A stretch of 64,000 nt of DNA from contig JABAKD010000029.1 of NCBI GenBank assembly GCA_012845835.1, forward strand, positions 10,108,338 through 10,172,337, written 5' to 3'. Positions 34,325-45,240 of the stretch are shown piece after piece; the stretch's first letter is position 1; each line of letters opens with the position of its first letter. The DNA comes from Undaria pinnatifida. Taxonomy: Eukaryota; Sar; Phaeophyceae; Laminariales; Alariaceae. The notes under the pieces are model-generated. The model saw only the letters and a program-made list of their open reading frames with translations. It searched no databases and had not been told where the DNA came from. The position numbers were made by a program, and so were the translations under genes.

Positions 34325-35243
34325 ATCATCGCCAACCAGGGAGTGTCATGGGAAGCTCGCGCGTGTACCCAGTTTTCGCATTAATTACTCTTCATACCGT
34401 GGCAACCACATCTCGCGGCACGTTTCGCCCAGGCTGGGCAGTGACAGCAGAACAGTCAAGAAAAACATGCCGTCCGTGTACGGACATCAAGTGCATCAAG
34501 TTCAGCAAGGTTTACAGAGGTGAGGCCGCGTAGACAACGCCAATTTACACGCTGGGTTGTGGTTGTTCTTTCATCTTGGGTGCGCGTCAAAGTGCTGCAC
34601 CTGTTGTCCGGTACAGGTGTACCGTCGCTCCACGACATGGGTTTTCCACAAAAAAAGCTTTGCGTGTTTGCCGTCTGCGAACAGGCTTGGTTCAACGATC
34701 GGCGCTGGAGGCAGAAGGTTACGGGTTGGGACGCTTCCTCTCGATATTTTACTCCGTACTAAAGAAAAGGAAGGTCCGATAGATGGATAGGTACTTTCGA
34801 AGTGCAGAAGCAGTCAAACCTCAGCTCGAGGGGCGTCGGCGTATCGAGAAAAGGCAGTTTTTGCTCTCATTCAAGGAGGTCGTGCAGAGGGCGTGACAGT
34901 TTGGTGCTGCACATGTTGAGAGTGGGGCGTTGTGTTTGAATACAATGCAAGCTGTTCATTGCCGTCGTTGATGCACCGGGGGTATTTTGCGTTTACCGGC
35001 TTGCAATTGATGCTCACAGATGCCATTTTTTTTTCTTATTTGTCTTCGTTTCTTTCTGTGTTGTGCTTTGGTTTTTCCAGTGCCGTCGCTAGGATTTTAT
35101 TTGGGGGCGAAATGAGGGCATTCCCCCCCTCTACCACGATGGACCAATAATCTTCTGCATATATGTAGGCGTTTCCGTCAAGCAGGTTCTCGTGACGTGT
35201 TGAACGGTGAGGTGTGACGTGAACACGCGTATTAGGAGAGTCT
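34325..35243. other. No recognised gene; left flank of the LTR element
   Basis: Only short overlapping frames occur here. The five bases before the LTR (AGTCT) do not match those after the 3' LTR (AATCC), so no target-site duplication is visible. Confidence 0.4.
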
Positions 35244-35509
35244 TGAGATACGGCCTCGAAAGGCCTGTAATTTTCCATATTTTAGTTTAGTTTTGATGGG
35301 TTTCGTATGATAAGGTTGGCGGTTTATATTCGGGATAGTCAGGGAATAGATCGGAGGCACGTGCCTCCGGTCTCAGAAGCCATCCGGGGATCTGGTGGAA
35401 TCGAATAAAGCTACGACTACGAAGGCTAAGAAAGTGAGTACTCTCCGAGGACCTACTCAATTGGCGGACCTGCAGGGGGCACTCTGTGTCTCCGCCCAAT
35501 ACCCCTACA
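35244..35509 (+). repeat. 5' LTR
   Basis: 266 bp beginning TGAGATACGG and ending CCCCTACA (TG...CA). It matches the 3' LTR along its whole length with dozens of substitutions. It contains an AATAAA (35404) and the 18-bp palindrome CGGAGGCACGTGCCTCCG (35352-35369). Confidence 0.85.
35352..35369. promoter_or_regulatory. Perfect LTR palindrome with CACGTG core
   Basis: CGGAGGCACGTGCCTCCG is a perfect 18-bp dyad centred on a CACGTG (E-box/G-box). It is retained unchanged in the 3' LTR (47456-47473) although the surrounding LTR sequence has diverged, as expected for a dimeric transcription-factor site. Confidence 0.45.
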
Positions 35510-38500
35510 TTATGGCGTCGTTTTAGGCTAGACTTGCTATTGTGGCAGCGTTTCTCCAGTCTCTCCGATAGCTGTTTTTCGTAGCGATTTCGCTTTTGCT
35601 TTCCATCGAGCCCACAACCCCTGTTCCCTCACGGGTGGCTTCTCAATGGAGGGAACGCCCTGCCTCCTACAACGGCGTCCACAACAGCAGCGAAATGGTA
35701 GGGCTCCTCCTGTTGGTCGCCGGTCACGTACCACACGGACGACACCTTCCAACTACGTGCGGACGACACTGCTCGTTGGAGCACACTCTTCGTCTCGGCT
35801 TTTGGTCGCATCAGTTCCCCGCCTGCTGTGTTACATGAACCACTCCGCGGCGGAACTGCCCAAACCCCATCCATCAGGAGCACACTCCTCGTCTCCGCTT
35901 TGGGCCGCATCAGTTCCCCGCCAGCTGGTCGCATGGACCACTCCGCAGCGGAACTGCTCAAGCCCCACTCGTCAGACTTGTTCGCTCCGCGCTCAGCCAG
36001 CATGTTGCACTGCACATCTCCGCGAGCTGCCACAGCACAAGCCCCAAGATCGCCCGTCGACCTGTACTTGTTTTTGCGCTTCGGGGCTGAGGCATATGCA
36101 CGACGCGTCACGGACAAGGATACTGGAATCAACCGTTCGATGGACCAGCGACGTGGACTTCGCTTGCTCAGAGAGCCCATCAGCCTGCGTACACCTTTGC
36201 TGGCGGAGCCAGACCGACCTTCGCGGGCCCCCCTTGGACTACGGGCACCGTGCTGTAGGAGCTCATGTCGGGGCTCCTTCCTTGTGGTCCTCCCTTGGAA
36301 GGAACGGGCGGTGCTCGTGGAATGTTTGGGCTTTCTCGTTTGGCGATTTTTTCCAGTACGCGCGTTATCGTATGAGTTTCAGTACTTACGTCCATCCATC
36401 TTGCGCGTCGAACAAACTGCTGTGCTTCCTCTCTGCTGAAATTTAAGTACAGCTCCAAACTTGGCGCAACCCGCAAACAGCGTTCCACTGCGTGACGTAG
36501 CTTCAACCACCATCATGATCGCAGCGCTACCAACTACTGTGCAGCATAATGGGCTCGCTGTCAATACTGCCATATACTGCCGTATTCTCTGCTGTAGAAG
36601 TCACTGTACAGCAGCCGAGCCGCCTACTTTGCTCCTGCTCACCCACCACATAGCTCGACCCTTCACTGCCCCAGCGTCTACAGTTACAGCACTTCAGCTC
36701 TGACAGCCTCCACGGCTGTGCAAGTGCTACTTGCAAGTTCGATTCAAGAGTTTTTTTCATCTTGGCCCTCCCGTGACTAGACCTTGAATTTAGTGAACGC
36801 TGAAACTCTGTGCTGGCTTTTTTGGGCAAGGCTGTCGGCGTGTGCGATGCCCTATATTCCACCATTCATGGGTACGCGGGGGCTAATACCACTTCCTGTA
36901 TGGGCACAGCAGCGATAATGCAGCGAGCAGCACTGCTGTAGGCGCGATCGTCCCCCTATAGACTAGTGCGGTAGGTGGGGGAACCACTTTGTTCAAGCGT
37001 TGCACTGAACTTGTCCCCTGATTGGCACATGTACAACACTCTACTGTGCTACCCGCCCCTACACTACTGTTGGGGCCGATGTGGGCCATTTCTTTATACG
37101 GTTGCCGGCGCGATCCTCTACTGTGCCACCCCCCCCCTACGCCACAGTTGGGGCGGATGCTGCCCGTTTTTTTGTTTTGTACGGTTGTCGGCGCAACCCT
37201 CTACTGTGCTACCCCCCTACACTACTATTACGGCAGATGCTGCCCGTTTTTTATACGGTTGGCTGCGCGATCCTCTACTGTGCTACCCCCCCTACACTCC
37301 TGTTGGGCGACCCTCTACTGCGCTACCCCCCTACACTGTACCTAGGTCAAATACTGCCTGTTTTTGTGCGATGAGCGTCGGCGTGTTGGGCGACCCTTTA
37401 CTGTGCTACCCCACTACACTGCACCTGGGTCAAATGCTGCCTGTTTGGTGCGATGAGCGTCAGCGTGTTGGGCGAACCTTTACTGTGCTACCCCCTACAC
37501 TGCACTTAGGTCAATTGCTGCCTGTTTTGGTGCCATGAGCGTCGACGTGCTAGGCGACCATTTACTGTGCTGCCTTCCTACACTGTGCATGTGATACATG
37601 TTGCCTGTTTTGGTGCGATGGGCGTGGGCTTCTTGTGCACCTTTACTGTGCTACCCCCCCCGTACACTGCATCTAGGTTAAATACTGCCTGTTTTGGTGC
37701 GATGGGCATGGGTATTTTGGGCGACGCTTTCCTGCGCTGCCCCCCCCCCGCCTAGGTTAAATGCTACCTGTTTAAGTGCGATGGGTGCAGATATACCTTT
37801 ATTGTGTTGAACCCCCTGCACTGCGGCTAGGGTCAGTGCTGCCCATGTTTGGCCGCTTTTACTGCGGTTCGTGCGGGCGTTACCCGTATACCCTACGGTC
37901 AGACTGGACGCTGCTCTTATGTTGCGGTTTTGGTGGATGGTACCTTTCTCACCGCCTTTTATGCGGCTAGTTGGCGTAGCTGCTACCATCACTGCTGCTG
38001 GACGGAGTGGAGACCCATATCTTGCTGTTTGCTGAAACACAGATATACCTCTACTTGCAGCAGGGGCACCACAACAATCTGCCTCCATAGCTTCTTTATG
38101 CGTCGTTCATATCCTGCCACCTTCCCCCACACCCCCTCCTTCCGCTGCCCTCCCTACAGACAACAAGCAACAACATGTTTACCATTTAGGAAGCGGGCTA
38201 CTCGGGGCAGGATGAGGTTTTCCACGTGCCCCAACCTGGATGCCCAAAGAAACAGGGAGAGCTCGCTCGAGACCCCGTGATTCGAGACGGGGGGAATCAC
38301 CGGAGGCGGGTTCCGGTGACGAGACAGAAGACGGACCGCCATACCACCACCCGAACCCACCAACCCAAAGGGTCGACTCGCCGATTCGCGCAGAAAACAA
38401 GACGGACCAACCTCCACCAGACTCGGGGGCGTCTCGACACCAGCTCTCGCCAGCCTCGGGGGAGCGCCACCAGTTGCCGCCCCCCCCGCTCTCGACAGGG

Positions 38501-38580
38501 CACAACCGCCGCCACCTAGGCTCTCCGCTCTCGGCAGAGCGCCACCCCCAGGGCTCCCGGGACCTGGGCTGAGCTGTCGG
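35510..38580 (+). other. Leader of the LTR element with minisatellites
   Basis: About 3 kb lies between the 5' LTR and gag. It contains two ~99-bp units near 35780-35990 (GCACACTC(T/C)TCGTCTC(G/C)GCTTT...), a larger array at 37039-37860, and frames open on both strands with no domain. I could not identify a primer-binding site with confidence. Confidence 0.6.
37039..37860 (+). repeat. Degenerate ~85-100-bp minisatellite in the LTR leader
   Basis: Around nine or ten units each contain CTNTACTGTGCTACCCCCC...CTACACTGC followed by GATGCTGCC(C/T)GTTTT and GTGCGATG(A/G)GCGT. The units drift gradually along the array. Confidence 0.85.
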
Positions 38581-38584
38581 TTCA

Positions 38585-39124
38585 TTGGATTTGGCACATG
38601 CGGGGGTGCGAGCCCAGCGAGCGCTCGTCGACGCCAACCAGATGATTCTCCGGCGTGAAGCACACCGACGTCGGTTTGACGAAGATATCGGGAAGGCGAA
38701 GATCGCTGCGCGGGAGGTGTTTCTGGTAGTGGAGAGGGCGCAACAAGTCCTCGCCCACTCAGTTGCGTCGGCTGCGACAGGAGCTACCGCGGTCCACTCG
38801 CATTCGACGCGCCCGCAGGATATTGCATCCCAGCGACCACGACCCGGGGACGCCGCCTTTTTCAAGGGCAGCGTCGCGTGCATGGCGTCTGCACCTAGGG
38901 TAGAGTTATCTCCAGCGTTGGCGACGGTGGTTGTGGAAACGGCCTCCGCCCTCCTCACGTCAGAGAGGCCGGTTTCGTGGCAAGTGGATGCTCTTTTAGT
39001 GGAAGCGGCCTGGACTCGCATGGTCTGTACGTCCTATGCCGGACAGACAAAAGCCGCCCCGACCCATGCCCTCGTCAAGGCCCTGCTGATGACCCACGAC
39101 GAGGCCCCCGACCCCGTCTTTTAG
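38585..39124 (+). pseudogene. gag N-terminal region
   Basis: A 180-codon plus-strand frame has an N-terminal Arg/Glu-rich helical stretch (RREAHRRRFDEDIGKAKIAA), then Ala/Val/Ser-rich sequence, ending at TAG near 39122. It lies just upstream of, and probably once read into, the capsid-like region at 39.6 kb. The 280-codon frame on the opposite strand is its shadow. Assignment rests on position within the LTR element rather than a recognised motif. Confidence 0.5.
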
Positions 39125-39601
39125 CCGAACCCTGGAGGAAGAGTTGGCGGAACGCAGCCGAGGGAAACAGCGACGCCGCGACAGTCGCGACCGCGGAGAC
39201 CGCAACCGTGGGGTGGCAGCAAAAATGGTGGGGGTGGCGACCACCACCACCGCTGCAGGGGTGACAGCGATGGTGGAGGCGGGGGAGGCGCATCGGATGC
39301 TGGTGTGGCCGAGGGCACTGCCGAGGGGGCAACTTTGGTCCAACAATCGGGGCAGTTAGCCGCAGCTCTGGCGGAGGCAACGGAGGGCGGAGGAACGGCG
39401 GTGTAGCTGAGGGCGCCACCGAGGGGGTAACTTTGGTCCAACAACCGGGGCAGTAAGCCGCAACTCTGGCGGAGGCAACGGAGGGCGGAGGAACGACACG
39501 AGAGAACGTTCAGCGCGGGACGACTCGTCAACCTCCTCCCGCTCGGCTTCGTTTTCGAGCACGGACGACCACAGCGCGGTGGCCGTGGTAGCAGGCAAGA
39601 G

Positions 39602-40446
39602 GTGTCACGAGCTATGGCCGGAGGAGCACCTGGGCTTCAGGCATTTACCCTCTTGTTGCGTCTGCTGATGACGCACTTCGACGGGGTTGACACTGAGGAG
39701 GGCTACACTAAGTTGCATACTTTTGGAATGTGTAACAGCACGCCTTTTTCTGATTTCAGTTGGAAGTTTCGCGTACTTGTGCCCACCCCTACGGGGAGTG
39801 AGCGTGTTTTGTATCCGGGACGGATGTGGTGTTGGAGGTGGTTCGGGTGGCGGCGAATGAGCAATTTCTGGCTCTTATGCCTGCGTTGTACCCTGTTTCG
39901 AAGGCAACGGACCCGCGGCCGTACGCCTCGTTGGATGCTATATGGCAGGCTTGTAGTGCCTAAGCGCATAATAAGACACCTGCCGTCAATGGCGAAACAT
40001 TTTTTCCTCTGCCTGTTTCTTCGACGGGAGCGCGGTTATCCGCCCCGTCGGGGCCCCGGCCCACCGATCATTGGCGCCGCCGGAGCCGAGTGCCGTCCCA
40101 GTCGATTTCGTGGCAGACGGGATCGAGCCATCATTCAACTGTCATGTCCATCGATGATTCATCCAACCCTTGGCTTGGCCACACATCGAACTGCTGGCCA
40201 CTAGAAGAGCATCATTATGCAGAAACTTTTGCCGTTAATGCCTCGTTTAAGACAGACGACCCTTCCCTTTGGAGCGGCGTCCTTTCACCTCGCGCTGATG
40301 TCCTCCGAGAAAACCGGGGGCTCTGCCTCAACTACCACAAAGACAACGATTCCTTTGAGCATCGTAGGCATCCTTCCATTACTGCAAGTGGCTGCTTGAA
40401 CCCTGAACTTGGCCAACTTGGCGACGATGACGCACACCGATGTTGA
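39602..40446 (+). pseudogene. gag capsid and degenerate zinc-knuckle region
   Basis: The capsid-like part starts at 39602 (LLRLLMTHFDGVDTEEGYTK, with helical text). It shifts frame near 39815, meets TAA at 39960, then resumes in that frame through VMSIDDSSNP to CLNPELGQLGDDD at 40446. A nucleocapsid-like motif, CLNYHKDNDSFEHRRH at about 40327-40375, has lost the second Cys of a CX2C zinc knuckle. Gag would package element RNA in the cytoplasm; this copy cannot make a complete protein. Confidence 0.6.
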
Positions 40447-41749
40447 CAAACACACATGGTCCGCTACCGCCGAGACGATAATCTTATCGCCTGAACAACA
40501 AGAAAATCGTCGCCATCTTTCAGGTTACTTGCGAGGATACCACCAGGATCAGGGCCAGGCATACTGTCAAAACGATACCACATACACGTCGGAACGCGAT
40601 GGTGGTATCCCGCGCTCACCCGCCTCTTCAGCCCCCGCTCCTGCTCCTCGAATGCGCGTTGGAGCCGCCCACAATCCAGGCGGAAATACTCTCGCGCAGC
40701 AGCCTGGCACATTCCGTAACGGCAATGGACAGCTCGACGGCGGTACGGCACCGTCGACAACACTGTCGGGGGGCACCTCTATGGTTTCAGAAGATGCTCG
40801 TGTTCTGTTGCTAGCCTGTCCAATAACGCAGCACAAATTGCCTCTGACAAGAGCCCACGGGCTCCTACGCCGTGTGCGGACGATTCCCACGGCGTAGTAC
40901 CGGCGGCGGAAACTAGCGCTTCAAGCGTGGTTTCCTCCAGCCAGGTAATAATTGTGTTCTTTCGACGGCAAGAACGCGCGCTTCCTGCGACGTTCCCCTC
41001 GGTCATGGTCTGGGTTCGGCGACGGGAACCGCGCTTCCAGCGCCGTTTCCCTCAGCCGCGGCATAAACTCGGCAATGGGGCTACGCGCTCCAAATGCCGC
41101 CCCATCAACCATGGCACGGGAGCTTGCACTTTGCGCTCCCCCCCAGGCACGCGTCGCGCAGCAGTATAGCTGCGGTGGCGGCGCGTCGCCTTTTTACGCG
41201 AACGTCTTCATTCCCCACTCTCCCTGACCAGGCGATGGCGGTTGGTTTGAGGTGTTGGACGGCCGACCCTCAAATACTTTTTCTGACCACGAGATGGCGG
41301 TCAGTTTGAGGTGTGGGAAGGCCAACACTAAAACACCGAGATATTTTGCGAGGCTCGAATCGGTGTTTTTCGCGATAGCAGCGGGCGCTCTGTTTTGTTT
41401 TAGTTTTTTCCATAAAGGAGGAGTCGACAAGGTTAGCTACCTCGTCTCCCTTCTCCAAGAGGCCTAACGGAACAGAGCCTCCTCGGGGAAAAACATTATT
41501 GCCACCTAACCGAGCCCCGCTCCAGAAGACGCCCACAGGGTCTACGGGCCCTGCTTCGTCTTTTAGCACGCTAACCAACGTGCTTGGCTACGTCTGCCCC
41601 AGTGGCACAGGAATAAGATCCGGTGCTGCGCGACGGGCCAGTGGTGACGCCACGACCTCCAGCCTGATCAGCTGGACGATATTCCCGTACATTTACGAAA
41701 TAATCGCGCCTCTCGTCAAGCAGAAACAGCTCAGAGCCCCTGCCCCTTC

Positions 41750-42420
41750 GGGCGCAGTTAGAGCAGTTTTCTTGCGATTATACGCCAAAGAGCGAAGAGG
41801 TCACGACGCGAGAAACCGTGGGTTCGGACTCGCGTCGTGCTCCCGAGGCCTGGTGTTCCTGAAGGGGACACTACAGGCCCAAAGTGTCGAGAACTGGGGA
41901 GACATTGCAGACCCAAAAGCCCAACCATGCTACCGACGGGTTGGCACCGTCGGTGTCGGGCTCTCTTTTGGGTGCAGTGAGGGCGGCTTCTTACGATTTT
42001 CCGCCAGCGTGTAAGGAGAACTCGAGGCGAGCAACCGCGGGTTGGGACTCGCATCATGCTCCCGAGGCCTGGTGTTCCCTCAAGGGGACACTACGGGCCC
42101 AAAGAGCCGAGGACTGGTGTTCCTAGAAGGAACCATTGCAGACCCAAAAGTCCAACGAGGCTGCCGACGAATTGGCACCGTCGGTTTGGGCCATTTTTCG
42201 GGCGCAGTTAGAGCGGATTCTCGCGTTTTTCCGTCAACAAACGAAGAAGATCCGAAGCGAGAAACGACGGGTTCGGGTTCGGATTTGCGTCGTTCTCCCG
42301 AGGCCTGGCATTTCCGGACAGGGACATTGCAGGCCCGAATTTCAACACGGCTTTTCCTTCTCTCGAATACTCCACAGAAAAAGTGGTGCTGTTCTGGCAG
42401 CCCCTATTCAATTTTCGCCC
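41750..42420 (+). repeat. Three imperfect 220-230-bp tandem units before NADAR
   Basis: GGG(C/T)GCAGT(T/G)AGAG starts units at 41750, 41970 and 42200. Each contains CGCGAG, TTCGG(A/G)(C/T)TCG, CTCCCGAGGCCTGG and CCAACGAGG-type blocks. The third runs into the NADAR frame, so one unit codes for the linker in front of that domain. Confidence 0.8.
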
Positions 42421-43018
42421 GTGGTCCCCTTCGTCGTTTGTCGTGGACGACGTGCCATATTCTTGCGCGGAGCAGTACATGATGGCCGAAAAGACCAGGC
42501 TTTTCCAAGACCATCGAGCAGTGGGGCTCATCATGCCGTCGCCTAGTCCAAGCACACGCAAACGCATCGGTCGAGGCGTGCGCAACTTTGACTCCGGTGT
42601 TGGGGACAGGGAGAACCAAAACGCCGCGTCATCTGGCACCCACACCAAACTCACGCTGAATCCAGCCATAAAAAATTACCTTTTGAGCTCTGACAACACG
42701 GTTCTGGCTGAATCCAGCCCTCTGGACCCAGTGTGGGGCATTGTTCTCCGGGAGGATGATCCCAGAGTCAACAACCCATGCCAGTGGAGAGCAAAAATTA
42801 GCTCGGTGAGGTACTTTCTGCCGTTCGTCAAGCAGTTCTCGACAGTGAGACCGGGTCGGTGCACCCGGCCTCCCCTAGTCGATTCCGCACCCGCATTGCG
42901 GCTGCAAGAAACAAGACATCTCGTCCGTGCCGCGGCCGGGCCGCTAACAGCGGCCAGCGCTCGCAAAGCTTCCCCTTCGCAGTTTTCGACGTATTTTTCG
43001 GGCGAGTTGGCCAACTAA
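42212..43018 (+). CDS. NADAR (YbiA-like) domain in the retroelement polyprotein region
   Basis: The frame is open from the TAG at 42209-42211 to TAA at 43016-43018 (about 268 codons, no ATG before the domain). The domain runs from about 42380 to 42830: VLFWQPLFNFRPWSPSSFVV, then PYSCAEQYMMAEKTRLFQD (42451-42507), a KRIGRGVRNFDS segment, NPAIKNYLLSSDNTVLAESS and DPVWGIVLREDDPR with a following W-R. These are the ordered hallmarks of NADAR proteins (SxEQYxM.AEKA..F, the RxFD box and WGIG). Family members act on ADP-ribose-type or riboflavin-pathway N-glycosides; E. coli YbiA is the reference. The C-terminal 60 codons are unrelated. Being uninterrupted inside an element whose gag and integrase are broken is notable. 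Confidence 0.8.
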   Translation, partial: SGFSRFSVNKRRRSEARNDGFGFGFASFSRGLAFPDRDIAGPNFNTAFPSLEYSTEKVVLFWQPLFNFRPWSPSSFVVDDVPYSCAEQYMMAEKTRLFQDHRAVGLIMPSPSPSTRKRIGRGVRNFDSGVGDRENQNAASSGTHTKLTLNPAIKNYLLSSDNTVLAESSPLDPVWGIVLREDDPRVNNPCQWRAKISSVRYFLPFVKQFSTVRPGRCTRPPLVDSAPALRLQETRHLVRAAAGPLTAASARKASPSQFSTYFSGELAN

Positions 43019-43244
43019 AAGCCGTAAAGCTTTGGAGATAGCTTCTGGCGTTGGTCCTGACCTTGTGCTGTCAGAACATGGCCCCCGTTTAGTCGGGGGT
43101 ACTGTCACGCTGGACGACGTTTTGTTCACTATGAAAACCGCGTACATCAGTCAAACAACGCTCGACTCGAAGAGGCACTGGACTCCTATAGATTTGGGGG
43201 CCGGAAACATTGTTTGGGGTCCCAAATGCCTCCGAGGGTACTGA

Positions 43245-43440
43245 GGGGAACAAAGTTCCTCATATCCTCCGGCCACAACACACAGGAGAGCATTGGCAAA
43301 GTGGGGACCCTCAATGCACGAGTCCAGCGGTTGCTTGAGTTCGTCACCGCGTTTGATTGCACACTCGAGTACCGCAAAGGCAGCGCCAACGGCATCGCCG
43401 ATTGTTCTGGCCCGTTTTCCAGAATCTGCTACGGAGTATG
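43245..43440 (+). pseudogene. Ty3/gypsy RNase H, C-terminal tail
   Basis: The frame reads GTKFLISSGHN, then NARVQRLLEFVTAFDCTLEY and RKGSANGIAD, matching the end of the gypsy RT-RNase H unit (TDH..L, R...W/L...., ...I.Y..G..N..AD..S). The catalytic core and the whole reverse transcriptase upstream are missing. RNase H would remove the RNA template during cDNA synthesis. Confidence 0.8.
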
Positions 43441-44291
43441 ACCGCTGTGACTTGACGAACTTCAACCCTGTGGGGTTGACAAGCCCCAACCTCGTTGGAG
43501 ACAGCAGTATCTGCCTCGTACGGAACGGCAGTACTGTCTTGGGTGGGCTCGTGCCCCACACCGAAAGCACTGCTTAGGGTGGGCTCGTGCCCCGCACTAA
43601 ACATGATGCCTTGGGTGGGCTCCCTCTCACCTCTACCGCATTTCACGATTTTTGCACTTACGAGCCACGTATAAGGATTGACGGTCTTTCTTCTTCCCCG
43701 GGGGGATTCATCGCTCGTGCTCTGCTTCCATCACCACTACCGAAAGCTGTACCGGCCGCGGGTCGGTTTCGCCTGCCGCTGACACCGTTTTCGCTTCGGT
43801 TTTTGCCATACCCATCGAGGGCGGCACGGGCTCCGCAGACGCCCTGGCTGCAGTGACGCCCATCGCACAGCCGACTTATCTGTCCAGGAGTTCTACAAAG
43901 GAGACGGCCCCCGCCGCGACCACCGGTTCGACTGTGTCCGTCTCCGCCTTGCCTGGCACTCCGGCCCCTCTGCCGTCGACGACGCGCCGATGAACAGCGA
44001 CAGCAACGGGTAATGCACCCCCGCTGTAGATTATGGATTCGGGCCCGGCCGGGCCCCTCGGCCACCTTCCAGACGAGGTACAACCTCGCCGCGTGTCCCA
44101 CGGCCGCGACCGGCCCCGCCCGCCACCGCGACCCCTGCTCTCGCCGACTCGCCGGTCCGCATGGTGCCACTACCGTCCGACCGCGACCACGCAGAGCCTA
44201 TATGATAACTCCTCTCTTACGGCTCACGCCTTCTCTTGGTGACACGCCGACTGCACATACAAGGTCGGACGCCCTCGCCGACGCTGCTTAA
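43441..44291 (+). other. Low-complexity Ala/Pro/Thr linker of the pol region
   Basis: GC-rich sequence with near-repeats (TTGGGTGGGCTCGTGCC at about 43540, 43575 and 43610) separates RNase H from integrase. The frame is broken several times. This probably corresponds to a disordered linker; no domain is recognised. Confidence 0.5.
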
Positions 44292-45240
44292 TTGCGGTTT
44301 GCTGATTCCGTCACGCGTTATTTACATGACGATTGGAAGCGAGAGCAGCACGCTGAGCCGACGTGCCACGCCATGATGCGTTACGTCTCTATCGGCCGGC
44401 CATCGGTCCTGCCACCGGACTTTTTGGCGTGCTGCACCTCGCACAAGCGTCCATCCATCTCAGACATCAAGGAGCTGGCGGGTAAGGGTCGACTACATAC
44501 AACCGACGACGGCATCGTCCTACTCGTCCGTAACCCGACACTGCCGCCAACAAGGTCTGACAAACCCAACTCTGTGGGGCGAGCTGCTCGCTTGCTAAAC
44601 GATGAGCCAGTGCGCATCTACGTTCCCCTGCTCATGCGCCCTTGGATCATGCGAGCTGATCATTCGACGGCCTCTTGTCACCTTGGCACCACGCGCACGT
44701 TGCGCATGCTGGAGCGGTTTTATTGGTAGATTGGCATGAATGTGTGCACCTGGTGGTGGCTTCGCCACTGCTTGAAGCGTCAAGCGCAGAAAACCCCACG
44801 GCTTTCTCCTCTCAATGCCTCTCCCGGAAGATCCAGGTGTCGCCGTCAGCGTTGACTACTTCGGCCCCCTCTCGGTCACACCACGAGGCGACACCCACAT
44901 CCTGTTGTTTACTGATCACTTCGTGGTCGGGCCGACATATTCCCCGTCACTGCCGCTGAGTTCACCGCGGAGGGTACAGCTAATATCTTGGTGAACCAAT
45001 ACATCCCCTTGTGGGGGCGCCGGCGCACCATAGTCTCGGACAACGGCTTGCAGTTCTGCTCCAAGCTTTCACAAGCTGTGTATCAGCTGTTGGGTGTGCA
45101 CAAGCTTGCTACAAGCTCCTATAATCCAAACTGTAATGGGGGTAAACTATACTGTGGCCCAAATGCTGGCTATGGTCGTCAATGAGCGACAAGACGACTG
45201 GGACTTGCATCTGCCCCACGTCGAATTCGCTTAAAACAAT
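44292..45240 (+). pseudogene. Ty3/gypsy integrase (zinc-binding and catalytic core), broken
   Basis: The zinc-binding segment contains HSTASCHLGTTRTLRMLERF before TAG at 44727; the paired cysteines that should follow (44730-44800) are damaged. The core continues in other frames: VDYFGPL (first Asp, about 44850), SDNGLQFCSKLSQAVYQLLG (second Asp, about 45035), SSYNPNCNGG (about 45115) and DWDLHLPHVEF (about 45200). The region holding the catalytic Glu is frameshifted. Integrase would insert element cDNA in the nucleus; this copy is inactive. Confidence 0.85.

Noticed and set aside
38179..39021. 280-codon minus-strand frame
   Set aside because: It is antisense to the gag N-terminal frame of a plus-strand LTR element; GC-rich sequence opens both strands and nothing in the antisense product is recognisable.
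43151..43646. Minus-strand frames of 100-139 codons
   Set aside because: They are antisense shadows of the RNase H tail of the gypsy element.
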